From Candidatus Terraquivivens tengchongensis (GTDB taxonomy: Archaea; Thermoproteota; Nitrososphaeria_A; Caldarchaeales; Wolframiiraptoraceae): a stretch of 64,000 bases of DNA. This document shows, piece after piece, positions 53,231 to 62,803 of the stretch; the first letter of the stretch is position 1, and each line of letters starts with the position of its first letter. The position numbers were made by a program, and so were the translations under genes. The DNA lies in NCBI GenBank assembly GCA_023268355.1, contig JALNJK010000002.1, positions 248,001 to 312,000 of the forward strand. Direction: 5' to 3'. Under the pieces are notes generated by a model, which was not told where the DNA came from, ran no database searches, and was given only the letters and a program-made list of their open reading frames with translations.

Positions 53231-56038
53231 ATGCGGACTGCGTATTACCCAAATAGAAGGACATCGTCAAGAAAGTGGACAATTAGGATAATAACGGCGA
53301 TAATAATACTGCTGATGTTTTTCATAATAGGCAATCAGATTGTTAACTTATTTTTAAACTTCATAGAGTTCGGCGAACTTTTCATAAGACCATTCTACTA
53401 TGCGCTGGTTGGTGGCCTAGTGCTTTCGACAATAGCCTTCTTTAGGGTCGATTTTAAGAATAGAAGATCGCTTCTTTTTTGGTTCTTCAGGTTGCTCATA
53501 AACATCGTCAAAAGCCCTGGCGTAATCCATCTCGATTTGATAGATTTTTCAAACTTCAGGATGAACGTACGCAATTTTGTAGTATGGCAGATAACGAAGA
53601 CGATAGTGGGGACGGTATTTTTCACGAATACGCTCTTCGGTATGTCGGTATTAGCAATGCTGAGTGGGTGGGACCCAAAGCTAATTGAGGTTTGGAGGAT
53701 ATTCCTTTTACCATTCATCACCCCTCCTACTGACGAGGCATTTGCCCAAAGTATGGTAATACCAGCACTTCCGACACTGCTGCTTATCATACCTCCAATA
53801 TTCAGCGCATTAGGAGTTAGACTTGTCGTTCTAGTAGGTCTCACACAGTTCGTCAAAAGCATTAGTACGTCAATTGTAAAGTATTTGGAGGAAGGTAGGG
53901 TCATAATACCAATTGCTACAATAGAGGCGCTAATAGCTGTTGGACTCTTCTGGACCGCTTTTAATTCGTTCTTCACAACGTATATCGACTATAACACAAA
54001 AATAACTCTCATAGCAACAATAACCATTGCGACATTGTTCGCGATTTATGCATACATTGACTCTCATAGGTTGGGCAAGCTGGGAAACATTTACGTAAGA
54101 ATAGGGGCCATAGTACTCGTTGCTCTGTTAGCAGGATCGGTTATCGCCATACAGAACAGCATAGCGGATGCAAGAAAGGTAGAGTGGTTGGGTCCTTATG
54201 TCGTCCAAGAAATATCAGTAAACCGTTATCTTGCAGAGCTTGATAAGATTAAGGAATTATCATATAATTTTTCTATAAAAGAAATACGTCAAGAGACAAT
54301 ATCCCTGTACGTTGAAAAAAATAGAAACATTTTATCAAAAATTAGGCTATGGGATTGGGACGCGGCATTCACGAAGCTTAAACCGGAGATAGGTCTTATA
54401 CCATATGTTGACTTCGAAGATTCTGACATAATAAGATTCAACGATACACTTTACTGGAGTGCATCCATGAAGCCGATACTGCCAGAGTTCGTGAGACCTG
54501 AAGACCGTTGGTTCAACGAGCACATGGTTTACACGCACGTACCAAATGGCTTCCTTTTACTGAATGCGCATGACGGAACGATTGAAGATTCTAGCAAATT
54601 TTTCAAACAACGTAGAGTCTACTATGGAGAGGGAGGTTTACTTTCGACCACATGGTCAGCTCATGTTATTGGTGAAGAAACGAGCAAAGAGGTTGGTGGA
54701 CATTTCTACTCAGGGAAAGGTGGTGTGGATGCTCAGCCGCCGTTGAGCTGGTTGTTTGATGTAACGTTCATGTTATCATATCCCGATAAAACTGTTCACA
54801 TAATAAGGTATAAGGATGTATACGATAGGATGAAACTCCTATTCCCCTACTTCTCGTATGAATGGAACAGCGTGCCAATTGATATGTTTCCGGTGACGGA
54901 TGGTGAAAAGACCTACTGGTTAATGCCACTCATTTTTAGGATGTCTGCTGAAAATGTGCCATGGAGTAGGGGCGAGCTCTTTGCACGCTTTGTTGGCTAT
55001 GCATTGATAGATGTCTATGATGGAACAATACAACTCGTAGTAATAGGTGATGATTTCTTCAGCGAGTTATTCAAAAACCTTTATGCTGAATATGTTAGCA
55101 CAGAAATGCCTGTATGGTTATATAAACAAACCAGATATCCTGTTGAGTTATTTGAATGGAGGATTGGTGTGTACAACAAGTACCATGTTAGGGACCCCGC
55201 TACATTTATAGGTGCAAGGGAGTTTTTCGAAATCCCTGAAGGACTTGAGACTTACTTTATATACGCGCAACCGCCTGGCTTTGAAGACATAGAGTTCATT
55301 GGCATACTTTCTTTACAGCTTAAAGGCGCTTTAGGAAAGAATCTTGCAGGCTATGCTGTGGTAAGAAACGATTACCCCCATCTCGGCGAGGTAATCGTCT
55401 ATAAAGTCCCTTTAGAGTCCGTAGTTAAGCTTTTAGGTCCAACGGCAGCAATCGAAGCCCTAAGAAGGGACCCAGTCTTTAAACAGATGGAGACGTTGCT
55501 CAGAAACCCAAGGATAGGCGATAATATACTATACCAAATCGGTGATTATCCAGTTTACTTCATTCCAGTATATACTGCGCCAGCAGAGGGTGTTATAACA
55601 ACAATCGGTACGGTAGCCGTCGTGGGAGCTGCCTTTACTGGCGAATACTATGTGGGTCTTGGGTCTACGCCTGAGAGTGCGTTCAGAGCATTTTTGTCAA
55701 AGTTGGCAGGATTGGAAACACTCCCTCCCGAGATTACGGGAAAAGAACAAATGATTTCCAACATTAAGGAGTTTGTTTCTACATTACTCGAACACGCAAA
55801 CATTACCGTAATGAGGCCCGAAAAGATAAACGCCCACTTGGTTTTCCTTGAAGGTAAAGTAAGTGTAAAGTTGGTCGAGGATTATAAAAAAGTAGAGGAT
55901 CTGGTTCAGGCCTTTATAAAAAGATGGACAGAAAAGAGGATTCTAGAGTGGGTAGAGGATAATGTTATTAACTACGGTGTTATTATAGTAGAAAATGGGA
56001 TAGTAGAATTGCATTACATATCTATTGTTTTAGAGTAG
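53231..56038 (+). CDS. UPF0182 family large membrane protein
   Basis: A 935-residue protein. The N-terminal ~310 residues hold about seven predicted membrane helices; the remainder is a large, mostly extracellular domain. Family-like sequences include YTHVPNGFLLLNAHDG, SYEWNSVPIDMFPVTDG, YWLMPLIFRMS and RFVGYALIDVYDGT, as in the COG1615/UPF0182 group of unknown function. It is followed 13 bp later by a small membrane-anchored Hsp20-like gene, implying a joint role. No enzymatic motif is visible. Confidence 0.8.
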   Translation: MRTAYYPNRRTSSRKWTIRIITAIIILLMFFIIGNQIVNLFLNFIEFGELFIRPFYYALVGGLVLSTIAFFRVDFKNRRSLLFWFFRLLINIVKSPGVIHLDLIDFSNFRMNVRNFVVWQITKTIVGTVFFTNTLFGMSVLAMLSGWDPKLIEVWRIFLLPFITPPTDEAFAQSMVIPALPTLLLIIPPIFSALGVRLVVLVGLTQFVKSISTSIVKYLEEGRVIIPIATIEALIAVGLFWTAFNSFFTTYIDYNTKITLIATITIATLFAIYAYIDSHRLGKLGNIYVRIGAIVLVALLAGSVIAIQNSIADARKVEWLGPYVVQEISVNRYLAELDKIKELSYNFSIKEIRQETISLYVEKNRNILSKIRLWDWDAAFTKLKPEIGLIPYVDFEDSDIIRFNDTLYWSASMKPILPEFVRPEDRWFNEHMVYTHVPNGFLLLNAHDGTIEDSSKFFKQRRVYYGEGGLLSTTWSAHVIGEETSKEVGGHFYSGKGGVDAQPPLSWLFDVTFMLSYPDKTVHIIRYKDVYDRMKLLFPYFSYEWNSVPIDMFPVTDGEKTYWLMPLIFRMSAENVPWSRGELFARFVGYALIDVYDGTIQLVVIGDDFFSELFKNLYAEYVSTEMPVWLYKQTRYPVELFEWRIGVYNKYHVRDPATFIGAREFFEIPEGLETYFIYAQPPGFEDIEFIGILSLQLKGALGKNLAGYAVVRNDYPHLGEVIVYKVPLESVVKLLGPTAAIEALRRDPVFKQMETLLRNPRIGDNILYQIGDYPVYFIPVYTAPAEGVITTIGTVAVVGAAFTGEYYVGLGSTPESAFRAFLSKLAGLETLPPEITGKEQMISNIKEFVSTLLEHANITVMRPEKINAHLVFLEGKVSVKLVEDYKKVEDLVQAFIKRWTEKRILEWVEDNVINYGVIIVENGIVELHYISIVLE

Positions 56039-56051
56039 TTGGGTGTAAAGT

Positions 56052-56474
56052 ATGCAGACTAGCAAGGACCGTAGAGTTCAGGAGTTTAGACCTGTGACAA
56101 TAATGCTTTTAACAGTGCTTATGATAGTGGTTATTGTATTCGCTCTTAGAATGCATAGAGGATTTGTAGGGATTGTGCTGGTATCAGTCACCGTGTTCAT
56201 CTTGTTCTATTGGATAAAGGAGATTCGTAAGATGCTCAAAAAGTCAGGATTAAGGGATTTCATATACGAAGTGTTATACGATGGAAATTACATAAGCATA
56301 ATTGCGCAAGTTCCAGGTCCTGAAGATGATGTAAAAGTATTGGTGTTAGGTAAGCGCATAATCATAAAAAGCGGCAGTGGTTTTAGAAAGACCGTGGTTT
56401 TACCTCATAAAGTGGAATTGGTTGACAAATCGTATAAAAATGGGGTTTTAACAATAAAAATGCAAAAATTATAA
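56052..56474 (+). CDS. Membrane-anchored Hsp20/alpha-crystallin-like protein
   Basis: A 140-residue protein with two predicted N-terminal membrane helices (about residues 15-34 and 38-56) followed by a beta-rich domain (YISIIAQVPGPEDDVKVLVLGKRIIIKSG; VVLPHKVELVDKSYKNGVLTIKM in pieces). The ending Y-K-N-G-V-L-T-I is the Hsp20 signature. It would be a small heat-shock chaperone held at the membrane, beside the UPF0182 protein. The ORF ends 7 bp from the thermosome stop on the other strand. Confidence 0.68.
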   Translation: MQTSKDRRVQEFRPVTIMLLTVLMIVVIVFALRMHRGFVGIVLVSVTVFILFYWIKEIRKMLKKSGLRDFIYEVLYDGNYISIIAQVPGPEDDVKVLVLGKRIIIKSGSGFRKTVVLPHKVELVDKSYKNGVLTIKMQKL

Positions 56475-56481
56475 ATTTTTA

Positions 56482-58107
56482 TTAAGTCTCGCTCTTCTTC
56501 TCCTCTTCGCTCTTCTTCTCCGTAAACTTCTTCCTTGAAGCGGCGACAACGTCATCGATACGCAATATCATCGCGGCCGCCTCCAAAGACGATTTCAATG
56601 CATTCTCTTTGACCCTCAATGGTTCTAGGACGCCTAGCTTCAACATATCATCAACCTTGCCAGCGAAGAGATTAATACCATAACTCTTGCCGTTGTTCTC
56701 GTGGGCATGTCTCAGTGAGGCCATTATCTCAACAGGCTCGAGACCTGCATTCTCTGCGAGCGTCCTCGGTATAACTTCTACCGCATCAGCAAAGGCAAGG
56801 AATGCTAGCTGCTCCTTGCCCGTTAGCTTACCCATCTCTCTTCGTATAGCCTTGGCTATTTCTACCTCCGCGGCACCACCACCCGGTACTATCTTGTTAT
56901 TTTCCACAAGATTGATGACGTTCATGATGGCATCGTTTAATGCCCTCTCAGCTTCGTCCATCTGCCTCTCCAGGCCAGCGCGAATCAGTATGGAAACTGC
57001 ACCAGGATTCTCGCACTTTTCCACGAACACTAGCCGATCCTCGCCTATCTTCCTCTCTTCCACTAATCCGGCCCTTCCTAAGTCTTTTTCAGTGAGGCTT
57101 TCGATATTGGTTACTATTCTTCCTCCTGTAGCTTTTGCCAACTTTTCCATGTCGGACCTCTTAACACGTCTTACGGCGAGTATGCCAGCCTTTGCTAAGA
57201 AGAACTGAGCAGCATCATCTATGCCCTTCTGACATACCACAACGTTTGCGCCAACAGAAACTATCTTGTCAACCATCTCTTTAAGTATGTTGGTCTCCTC
57301 GTCTAAGAATGCCTTTATCTTGGATGGATCTCTGATCCTAATCTCGGCGCTGAACTCTGTCTTTTCTATCTCCAGCGGTGTGTCAAGTAGCGCTATCTTG
57401 GCGTTCTCCACCCTCTTCGGCATTGCAGGATGTACAACCTCTTTGTCTATCACAATGCCCCTTACAAGCTCAGACTCCATGAGGCTCTTGCCGACTTTCT
57501 TCACGATTTGTATGTCATCTTTATCAGCTACTAACTTACCGTCCCTTTCCTTTACGACAGAGAGTACGGACTCTATTGCTAGGTCGGCTATATGGTCTAA
57601 TGCATACCCTAGCGATTTGCTACTAAGTGCGGTCTTTACGACGTTCTTGATTGTGTTCTTGTCTTTTAGGTCTACGGTTAACGTTATGTCCTGAAGGGCC
57701 CTATAAGCGACGTCTAGTGCCTTTCTGTAGCCGCTAATTATTGTACTCGGGTGGATTTTCTGCTCCATGAGTTCCTCGGCCTTTTTCAGGAGCTCACCCG
57801 CCAGGATAACCGCGGTGGTCGTACCATCACCAACTGTTTCGTCCTGCGCCTTTGCAACCTCTACTATCATCTTAGCAGCAGGGTGCTCAACATCTATCTT
57901 CTTGAGAATAGTTGCACCGTCGTTCGTGACAACGACGTCGCCTAGACTATCCACCAACATCTTATCCATTCCCTTCGGCCCAAGCGTACTCTTGACCATC
58001 TCAGCAATTATCTTAGCTGCCAAGATGTTATTGTGCTGGGCTGGTCTGCCCCTTGTCCTTTGAGTCCCTTCTTTTAGTATTAAGATGGGTTGCCTTGTCA
58101 TAGACAT
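56482..58107 (-). CDS. Thermosome (group II chaperonin) subunit
   Basis: A 541-residue ATP-dependent chaperonin subunit, forming a double-ring folding chamber in the cytoplasm. Family motifs: [19 protein letters not shown] (about residues 36-54), [25 protein letters not shown] and the C-terminal [14 protein letters not shown]. The last residues ([12 protein letters not shown]) are charged rather than Gly/Met-rich as in some archaea. GAGGTGAT precedes ATG 58107. Its prefoldin partner is encoded at 2153-2521. Confidence 0.97.
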   Translation of the reverse strand: MSMTRQPILILKEGTQRTRGRPAQHNNILAAKIIAEMVKSTLGPKGMDKMLVDSLGDVVVTNDGATILKKIDVEHPAAKMIVEVAKAQDETVGDGTTTAVILAGELLKKAEELMEQKIHPSTIISGYRKALDVAYRALQDITLTVDLKDKNTIKNVVKTALSSKSLGYALDHIADLAIESVLSVVKERDGKLVADKDDIQIVKKVGKSLMESELVRGIVIDKEVVHPAMPKRVENAKIALLDTPLEIEKTEFSAEIRIRDPSKIKAFLDEETNILKEMVDKIVSVGANVVVCQKGIDDAAQFFLAKAGILAVRRVKRSDMEKLAKATGGRIVTNIESLTEKDLGRAGLVEERKIGEDRLVFVEKCENPGAVSILIRAGLERQMDEAERALNDAIMNVINLVENNKIVPGGGAAEVEIAKAIRREMGKLTGKEQLAFLAFADAVEVIPRTLAENAGLEPVEIMASLRHAHENNGKSYGINLFAGKVDDMLKLGVLEPLRVKENALKSSLEAAAMILRIDDVVAASRKKFTEKKSEEEKKSET

Positions 58108-58254
58108 ATAATATCACCTCTCAACAGTTTCTGAGAAATTTACCAGAGTAAGCAAAATATTAAGGTTTAGTCATAATTACGCCGTATCCGAGCGATTTTG
58201 TAGTTTTTAATGACGAAACGCTTAATTTGTGGACGCTTATAAAACTATTCTGCA

Positions 58255-58329
58255 GCTCCGGTAGTATAGTCCGGTTAAGTATACGGGCCTCTCGAGCCCG
58301 GGACCCGGGTTCAAATCCCGGCCGGAGCA
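58255..58329 (+). tRNA. tRNA-Glu(CTC)
   Basis: A 75-nt intronless tRNA: acceptor GCTCCGG/CCGGAGC with A73, D stem GTAT/GTAT, anticodon stem CGGGC/GCCCG with loop CTCTCGA (anticodon CTC, reading GAG), variable GGAC and T arm CCGGG-TTCAAAT-CCCGG. CCA is not encoded. It lies in the 349-bp gap between the thermosome gene and the surface-protein gene; apart from the tRNA and the thermosome upstream region I see no gene in that gap. Confidence 0.97.
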
Positions 58330-58456
58330 TTCATTTCTTTCCTTTAAGTCATTTTCCACTCTGAACTCAGTATAAGCTCTACAACTAATATGGGGACTTC
58401 ACAGTTACTGCCAAAGCCAGCTATAATCTACCTGTAATCATTAACCTTCAGGTGTG

Positions 58457-60661
58457 TTAAGAATGCCGGCGGCGCAATACTAGAATTGCGATTATAACTA
58501 TGATTACTACTAGAATTACAATTGCGATTACTAGTGATGTTGGGAAGACCTCTGTGACAGCTTCTGCGACGGTAACTGTTATGCTATGGATACCAACGTT
58601 CCCAGCTTTATCTTTTACCGTTAAAGTTACCGTATAAGTCCCAGCTTTCTCATAAGTATGTGTCACTTTCACACCAGTTCCTTTTTCTCCATCCCCGAAA
58701 TCCCATTCATAGCTAACTATTCCTATATTATCTGTTGATGCACTTGCATCTAAGACTACGACGTCACCAACGTTTGCTTTCAGGTCTTGCCCAGCATTTG
58801 CAATAGGTTTACTCTTATCCAGCTTTATGCCTGTTATAAATTTGTGAGTTTCCTCATTACCAGCCTTATCAACACTCCAGTATTCCAAAGTATTATTAGC
58901 ACCCTCCATCGTTATGAGTGGATGACCATCAACACTAACCCTCTTCAACACACCGTTGTTTATTCTATAGTATGTTTCCGCGACCCCACTTAGGTCATCC
59001 TCAGCCTCCAAGGCTATAGTGAAATCCTCATTGTGCCATATATCCTCATATAAAGCCTTGGTTGTTGGAGGATTGACGTCCCTCTTCTCAACAACTTGGC
59101 AGGTATGTTCTTGTGATATGATGTAATTGCCAACATTATCTATCGCGATGATTCTCCAAATAATTCTTGAACCAGCACGCTGAGCAGGTATTTTGCCTAC
59201 ATACGGTTCTTCACTAAGACCGTAACCACATACTGGTTCAATTATATATCTTCTCTCCAACTCCATATCTGCATAATTCCATTTACCACCGTCAACACTA
59301 TAAGCCAATAAGGCTCTGTATATTCCGCTCCTATTATCGTAAATGGTTGCCTTCACAACAAGTTCTTCTCCTTCATATATCTCGCTTGCCGCCTCCACCG
59401 AGACTATCACTGGTTTTTCGATATCATGAAGCTTGTAAAGCAGTATTCTATTGTGCGTATAGAATACGACATAAATCTTACCATAAGCTATGCTTACCTT
59501 CGGAGAAATAGCCCCTTCTCCAGAATAGGTTAGGTTGAAGATAGGGATTATGCCCCTCCACAAAAGGTAGAGGCGACCGTAGTTTTTACCATATACCGGA
59601 AGAGCTAAGATCCTTTTAGCAGCTACTACAGCTCCATAAGATTCATGGAACCGTTCCTCTTCAGGTAAATCGAACTTGCCTATGTCTCCTCCTTGGAAGT
59701 CAAGTACAGAAACCCCTCTATAATTAGCTACGTAAATGGTATCTTCTCCGACAGAAAAACTTTCAATCCTCATCTCCTTTTTCCAAATCACCGCACCGTT
59801 TGGTGAAAGCCCAATCAACTTCCTGTTATATTCCTTAACTAAAACTAAGTTATTTTTGAACACTACTCCTGACAAATAGTCGTTTCCATTAAACGTCCAA
59901 ACAAACTCGCCGTTTTCAGCGTTTAATGCGTAAAGGCTTTTGCTATATTCGAAGTTTACGTAAAGCTTACCGTCGCCGTAAGCCAAGTCCGTAACAGCCT
60001 TATCCTCCAATTCCCTCCTCCACAATATATTTCCATCCTCATCAATGCAAGAAACTAATCCGCTTCTTGTACCGAGATATATCCTGTTGTTATATGCGAT
60101 AAGCGCGGTTATGTCTCCTTCATCTATTTCAGACGTCCAAATTATCTTCCCAGTTCTCTTGTCTAATGCTATGAGTAAAGAAGGAGTGCCCCTTGTCCCA
60201 ATATAATAGTATTTCCCTAGGGCATTTTTCATAATAAGTCGATTAAACAAACCGTATATGTCCGTGCGCCAAAGTATTCTTCCTGTAGTTTCATTTAGAG
60301 CGTACGCATCTCCGGCCCTTCCATTTGGGTCAAATGAGAAGATTAACCCATCATCCACTAAAACGATTTGTGCTGCGGGGACATTGCTTTCATATGCTAT
60401 TTGCGGTCTACAGGGGATTGACGAGGAAGAGGAACGTGTGGACCCTTCGTCCCCCTTTTCGAGAGGCCATGAATAATTTAAGTTAGGAAGGAATTGTTTA
60501 ACCTCGTCTTCTACAGCAGGAGATGTGCTAACAGAGTTAATGAAAGGCAAGATTAATAAAACGAGCATTATTAAGGATAAAACCGAAAGTATTTCCCTAA
60601 AAGAAACTTCCGTTTCCTTTTTAATCCATACAAACCTTCTTTGCATAAAAAAGTTCTTCAA
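58457..60661 (-). CDS. Secreted or surface beta-propeller/PKD protein with C-terminal anchor
   Basis: A 734-residue protein. A basic N-terminus is followed by a hydrophobic signal or anchor (about residues 25-45). Residues ~75-400 contain PQQ-type propeller repeats (ALNETTGRILWRTDI, ALDKRTGKIIWTSEI, ALNAENGEFVWTF). Then come Ig-like/fibronectin-like strands and a PKD domain (GDVVVLDASASTDN, SYEWDFGDGE, THTYEKAGTYTVTLTV; about 630-705). The C-terminus has one membrane helix followed by LRRRHS. It is a cell-surface protein; ligand unknown. Confidence 0.82.
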   Translation of the reverse strand: MKNFFMQRRFVWIKKETEVSFREILSVLSLIMLVLLILPFINSVSTSPAVEDEVKQFLPNLNYSWPLEKGDEGSTRSSSSSIPCRPQIAYESNVPAAQIVLVDDGLIFSFDPNGRAGDAYALNETTGRILWRTDIYGLFNRLIMKNALGKYYYIGTRGTPSLLIALDKRTGKIIWTSEIDEGDITALIAYNNRIYLGTRSGLVSCIDEDGNILWRRELEDKAVTDLAYGDGKLYVNFEYSKSLYALNAENGEFVWTFNGNDYLSGVVFKNNLVLVKEYNRKLIGLSPNGAVIWKKEMRIESFSVGEDTIYVANYRGVSVLDFQGGDIGKFDLPEEERFHESYGAVVAAKRILALPVYGKNYGRLYLLWRGIIPIFNLTYSGEGAISPKVSIAYGKIYVVFYTHNRILLYKLHDIEKPVIVSVEAASEIYEGEELVVKATIYDNRSGIYRALLAYSVDGGKWNYADMELERRYIIEPVCGYGLSEEPYVGKIPAQRAGSRIIWRIIAIDNVGNYIISQEHTCQVVEKRDVNPPTTKALYEDIWHNEDFTIALEAEDDLSGVAETYYRINNGVLKRVSVDGHPLITMEGANNTLEYWSVDKAGNEETHKFITGIKLDKSKPIANAGQDLKANVGDVVVLDASASTDNIGIVSYEWDFGDGEKGTGVKVTHTYEKAGTYTVTLTVKDKAGNVGIHSITVTVAEAVTEVFPTSLVIAIVILVVIIVIIAILVLRRRHS

Positions 60662-60739
60662 GTTTTTAGTTTAAAAATTTTTTGACACTTTTCCAAGAGA
60701 ACTCTATTAAATTAAATATTGGTCTAAGGACGGCAAGAA

Positions 60740-60749
60740 GTTTTATATG
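60740..60749 (+). promoter_or_regulatory. TATA box before the C/D-box sRNA candidate
   Basis: GTTTTATATG is centred about 26 bp upstream of 60772, the exact archaeal spacing for transcription starting at the sRNA terminal stem. Confidence 0.6.
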
Positions 60750-60771
60750 TTATGTAATACATCCGAATTTT

Positions 60772-60834
60772 GCCCCGATGAAGAACCCAAAGCTCACACT
60801 GAATTCATGAAGAACCATAGGGTCGCTGAGGGGC
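60772..60834 (+). ncRNA. C/D-box sRNA candidate (2'-O-methylation guide)
   Basis: A 63-nt element with the full C/D sRNA layout: terminal stem GCCCC/GGGGC (60772-60776 with 60830-60834), box C GATGA (60777-60781), a 17-nt guide, box D' CTGA (60799-60802), box C' ATGA (60807-60810), a 15-nt guide, box D CTGA (60826-60829). C and C' are slightly off consensus (first bases). The well-placed TATA box supports an independent gene. Its 3' half lies antisense to the end of the gene at 60805-61578. Methylation targets are not identified by eye. Such RNAs guide fibrillarin with L7Ae and Nop5. Confidence 0.72.
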
Positions 60835-61578
60835 GTCCTTTCTTTCCAATTTTCGAATAACATAATCCAATGCGGAGCCGACCTTCACCCTTATACATTC
60901 GAGGTCATATTTTATCTCCGGTAATTTTTCAATAAAGTTTCCCAGAAGACCAACGGGCACTATCGCCACACCATTTTCAACGCGCTTATTCGAACCGTAA
61001 AGCGTTAATACTGCTGGAACTATTTCGACAGTCGTTTCCCCTTTTCCGAGCATGTTTAATAGATATTCCGCCAACATCCGACTCCTCCTCATATGGCTCT
61101 CTACTATGGATGTCAACCTCTTTCCACTCAAAACCGCATTCCACTTCTTGCAATCGAGAAGCAGGACTGTGGGACTCCTTACGGCCAGCACGTCTAACTC
61201 GCACTTCTTCTTTGACAAGCGCAGCCTCACGTTTGTCAATACGTTGAATCCGTACTCGTTTAGAACCTTCGCAGAGAGAACCTCGAAATCTTTCCAAGAT
61301 ATGTGTCTAGCGAGAACCTCAGCAGGAGCATAATCTCTAATACACTTCAGAATGATAGATAACCTGGTGTCGCCGGTAACCTCGACACAGTTTACATTAA
61401 AGTCTTTACCTAACAATCTCGAGACGATTTTAAACGCCACGTCTCTTGAGACCACGCTATGCTCAGCCAAGACATCTATCGTGATCTTATTACCGTGCGA
61501 TGTGAGCTTAAGCAAGTTTTCGACTATTCTGGTAACTATTTCGGGCTTAACGTCAAGGTCAGATGAAGAGTTCTTCAT
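60805..61578 (-). CDS. Winged-helix plus restriction-endonuclease-like protein
   Basis: A 257-residue protein. The N-terminal ~85 residues are a likely winged helix (TIDVLAEHSVVSRDVAFKIVSRLL). Residues ~95-150 look like a PD-(D/E)xK nuclease fold: WKDFEVLSAKVLNEYGF, then a D in KCELDVLAV, then LLLDCKKW with the D-x-K-like ending. It could be a Mrr-like DNA-binding nuclease or a domesticated regulator. Its start overlaps the end of cofE by 20 bp, so the two are translationally coupled. No partner methylase is adjacent. Confidence 0.65.
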   Translation of the reverse strand: MKNSSSDLDVKPEIVTRIVENLLKLTSHGNKITIDVLAEHSVVSRDVAFKIVSRLLGKDFNVNCVEVTGDTRLSIILKCIRDYAPAEVLARHISWKDFEVLSAKVLNEYGFNVLTNVRLRLSKKKCELDVLAVRSPTVLLLDCKKWNAVLSGKRLTSIVESHMRRSRMLAEYLLNMLGKGETTVEIVPAVLTLYGSNKRVENGVAIVPVGLLGNFIEKLPEIKYDLECIRVKVGSALDYVIRKLERKDAPQRPYGSS

Positions 61579-62317
61579 ACTTTTCCCTTAATATGACGGA
61601 AGCAGGTATATCGTCTCTTATGTATTTGTAGCCCCTGATTATGGCCACAGGTATACCCTCGGCAGCCTGTCCTATCACGAGCTCAGCAGCGCTACACAGC
61701 TCGTCTACTACACATGTAATTTTTGAACGCAAAACCCTCCCAAAAAGGTCCACTTCACCCCTTCTATCCCACAACGGTTGTATGCCGCTACAACCTATAG
61801 CCACATTAATCAAGCCTCTGCGAAAAGGTCTGCCTTGAGTATCTGATATAATAACGGCAACCTGCGATCCCGTAAGTTTTTCTATCCTCTCTCTTATCTT
61901 CTTGGCCGACAAATCTGGATCGTCTGGTAGCGTGACGACGCTATTGTTCTCAGATGTGTTGGATGCATCCACGCCAGCATTAGCACAAATAATCCCGTGC
62001 TTTGTCCTAGATATTATTATCCCGTTGTGTATCCTTAGTATGCTTTTTGACTCCCTAAGTATGACTTCAACATGCCTGGGATCCTTTCCAACTTCTTCGG
62101 CTATGCGTCTTGCCAGCTCAGATGGTTCGACCTCATCAAGTCGTATTATTTTTCCTTCAGCTCTAGCTACGACAACGTGTGTGATGACGATTATGTCGCC
62201 GTCCTTTATACCAACGCCCATATTTCTAGCGCTCTCGACTATTATGCTGGCTAAGTCATCTCCAGGCCTAATGATCGGTATACCCCTTATACCTATAATT
62301 TCTATGTTGCTGCTCAA
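61559..62317 (-). CDS. cofE: Coenzyme F420:L-glutamate ligase
   Basis: A 252-residue GTP-dependent ligase adding glutamate to F420-0. Family sequences are IRGIPIIRPGDDLASII, GDIIVITHVVVARAEGK, ICANAGVDASN and ISDTQGRPFRRGLINVAIG, the last being a CofE signature. Its presence shows that the organism makes F420; other cof genes are outside the window. It starts near 62317, about 45 bp from the next gene upstream. Confidence 0.93.
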   Translation of the reverse strand: MSSNIEIIGIRGIPIIRPGDDLASIIVESARNMGVGIKDGDIIVITHVVVARAEGKIIRLDEVEPSELARRIAEEVGKDPRHVEVILRESKSILRIHNGIIISRTKHGIICANAGVDASNTSENNSVVTLPDDPDLSAKKIRERIEKLTGSQVAVIISDTQGRPFRRGLINVAIGCSGIQPLWDRRGEVDLFGRVLRSKITCVVDELCSAAELVIGQAAEGIPVAIIRGYKYIRDDIPASVILREKYEELFI

Positions 62318-62362
62318 CTCTATCTTTGTACTCCACTAGTAAGATATAAATTGAGTGATATG

Positions 62363-62662
62363 CTACGCACCAAATTTCTCTAACCTTTTTTTGGCCCTAA
62401 TGGCGACATCGGCTCCAAGCTTTATCTCTGGCTCGCCCGTCTCAGCCGTCTTCCGCTTAACGAACAGGCCGCATCTCCCATCGGGAAGCAGCTTGACTTG
62501 TATACAGCTTGCATATGGACAACGGTGGCCTGTGCACGCCCCGCCTACCCAATCGCATGATGGAGGGTTCTGTTTGTAGTTAAGAGCCTTTTTAACACAT
62601 CTAAAAAACCTACAGAGAGGGTTACACACTGGAGTTGGTTCTCTACTAAAGGTTTGACTCAA
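62363..62662 (-). CDS. Small cysteine-rich protein, unknown
   Basis: A ~99-residue protein with about eight cysteines (CNPLCRFFRC; SCDWVGGACTGHRCPYASC; GRCG), which suggests zinc or iron-sulfur binding. I do not recognise the family. The start is TTG at 62662; the true start could be GTG at 62629. A perfect hairpin lies just upstream. It may be co-transcribed with cofE, 45 bp downstream. Confidence 0.6.
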   Translation of the reverse strand: MSQTFSREPTPVCNPLCRFFRCVKKALNYKQNPPSCDWVGGACTGHRCPYASCIQVKLLPDGRCGLFVKRKTAETGEPEIKLGADVAIRAKKRLEKFGA

Positions 62663-62677
62663 CCTTTACCCCCTACC

Positions 62678-62694
62678 TGTCGGCACGGCCGACA
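62678..62694. promoter_or_regulatory. Perfect hairpin TGTCGGC-ACG-GCCGACA upstream of the cysteine-rich gene
   Basis: A 7-bp perfect inverted repeat with a 3-nt loop lies 16 bp from the TTG start at 62662, and a second inverted repeat AAAGGTT/AACCTTT (62648-62667) spans the start itself. An operator or mRNA structure is possible; there is no further evidence. Confidence 0.35.
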
Positions 62695-62803
62695 ACGATT
62701 CTCAAATTTAATCAAAAAACATTAACATATTAATATTTTGGGCACTGTTATAAGGTAGTAGTGTACCAGTCCTATCTCAGAATCTACGTTAGTGACACTA
62801 AAC

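Noticed and set aside
58236-58244. CTTATAAAA as TATA box of tRNA-Glu
   Set aside because: Its centre is only 15 bp before the mature 5' end, so transcription would begin inside the tRNA; a weaker AT-rich site further upstream is more likely.
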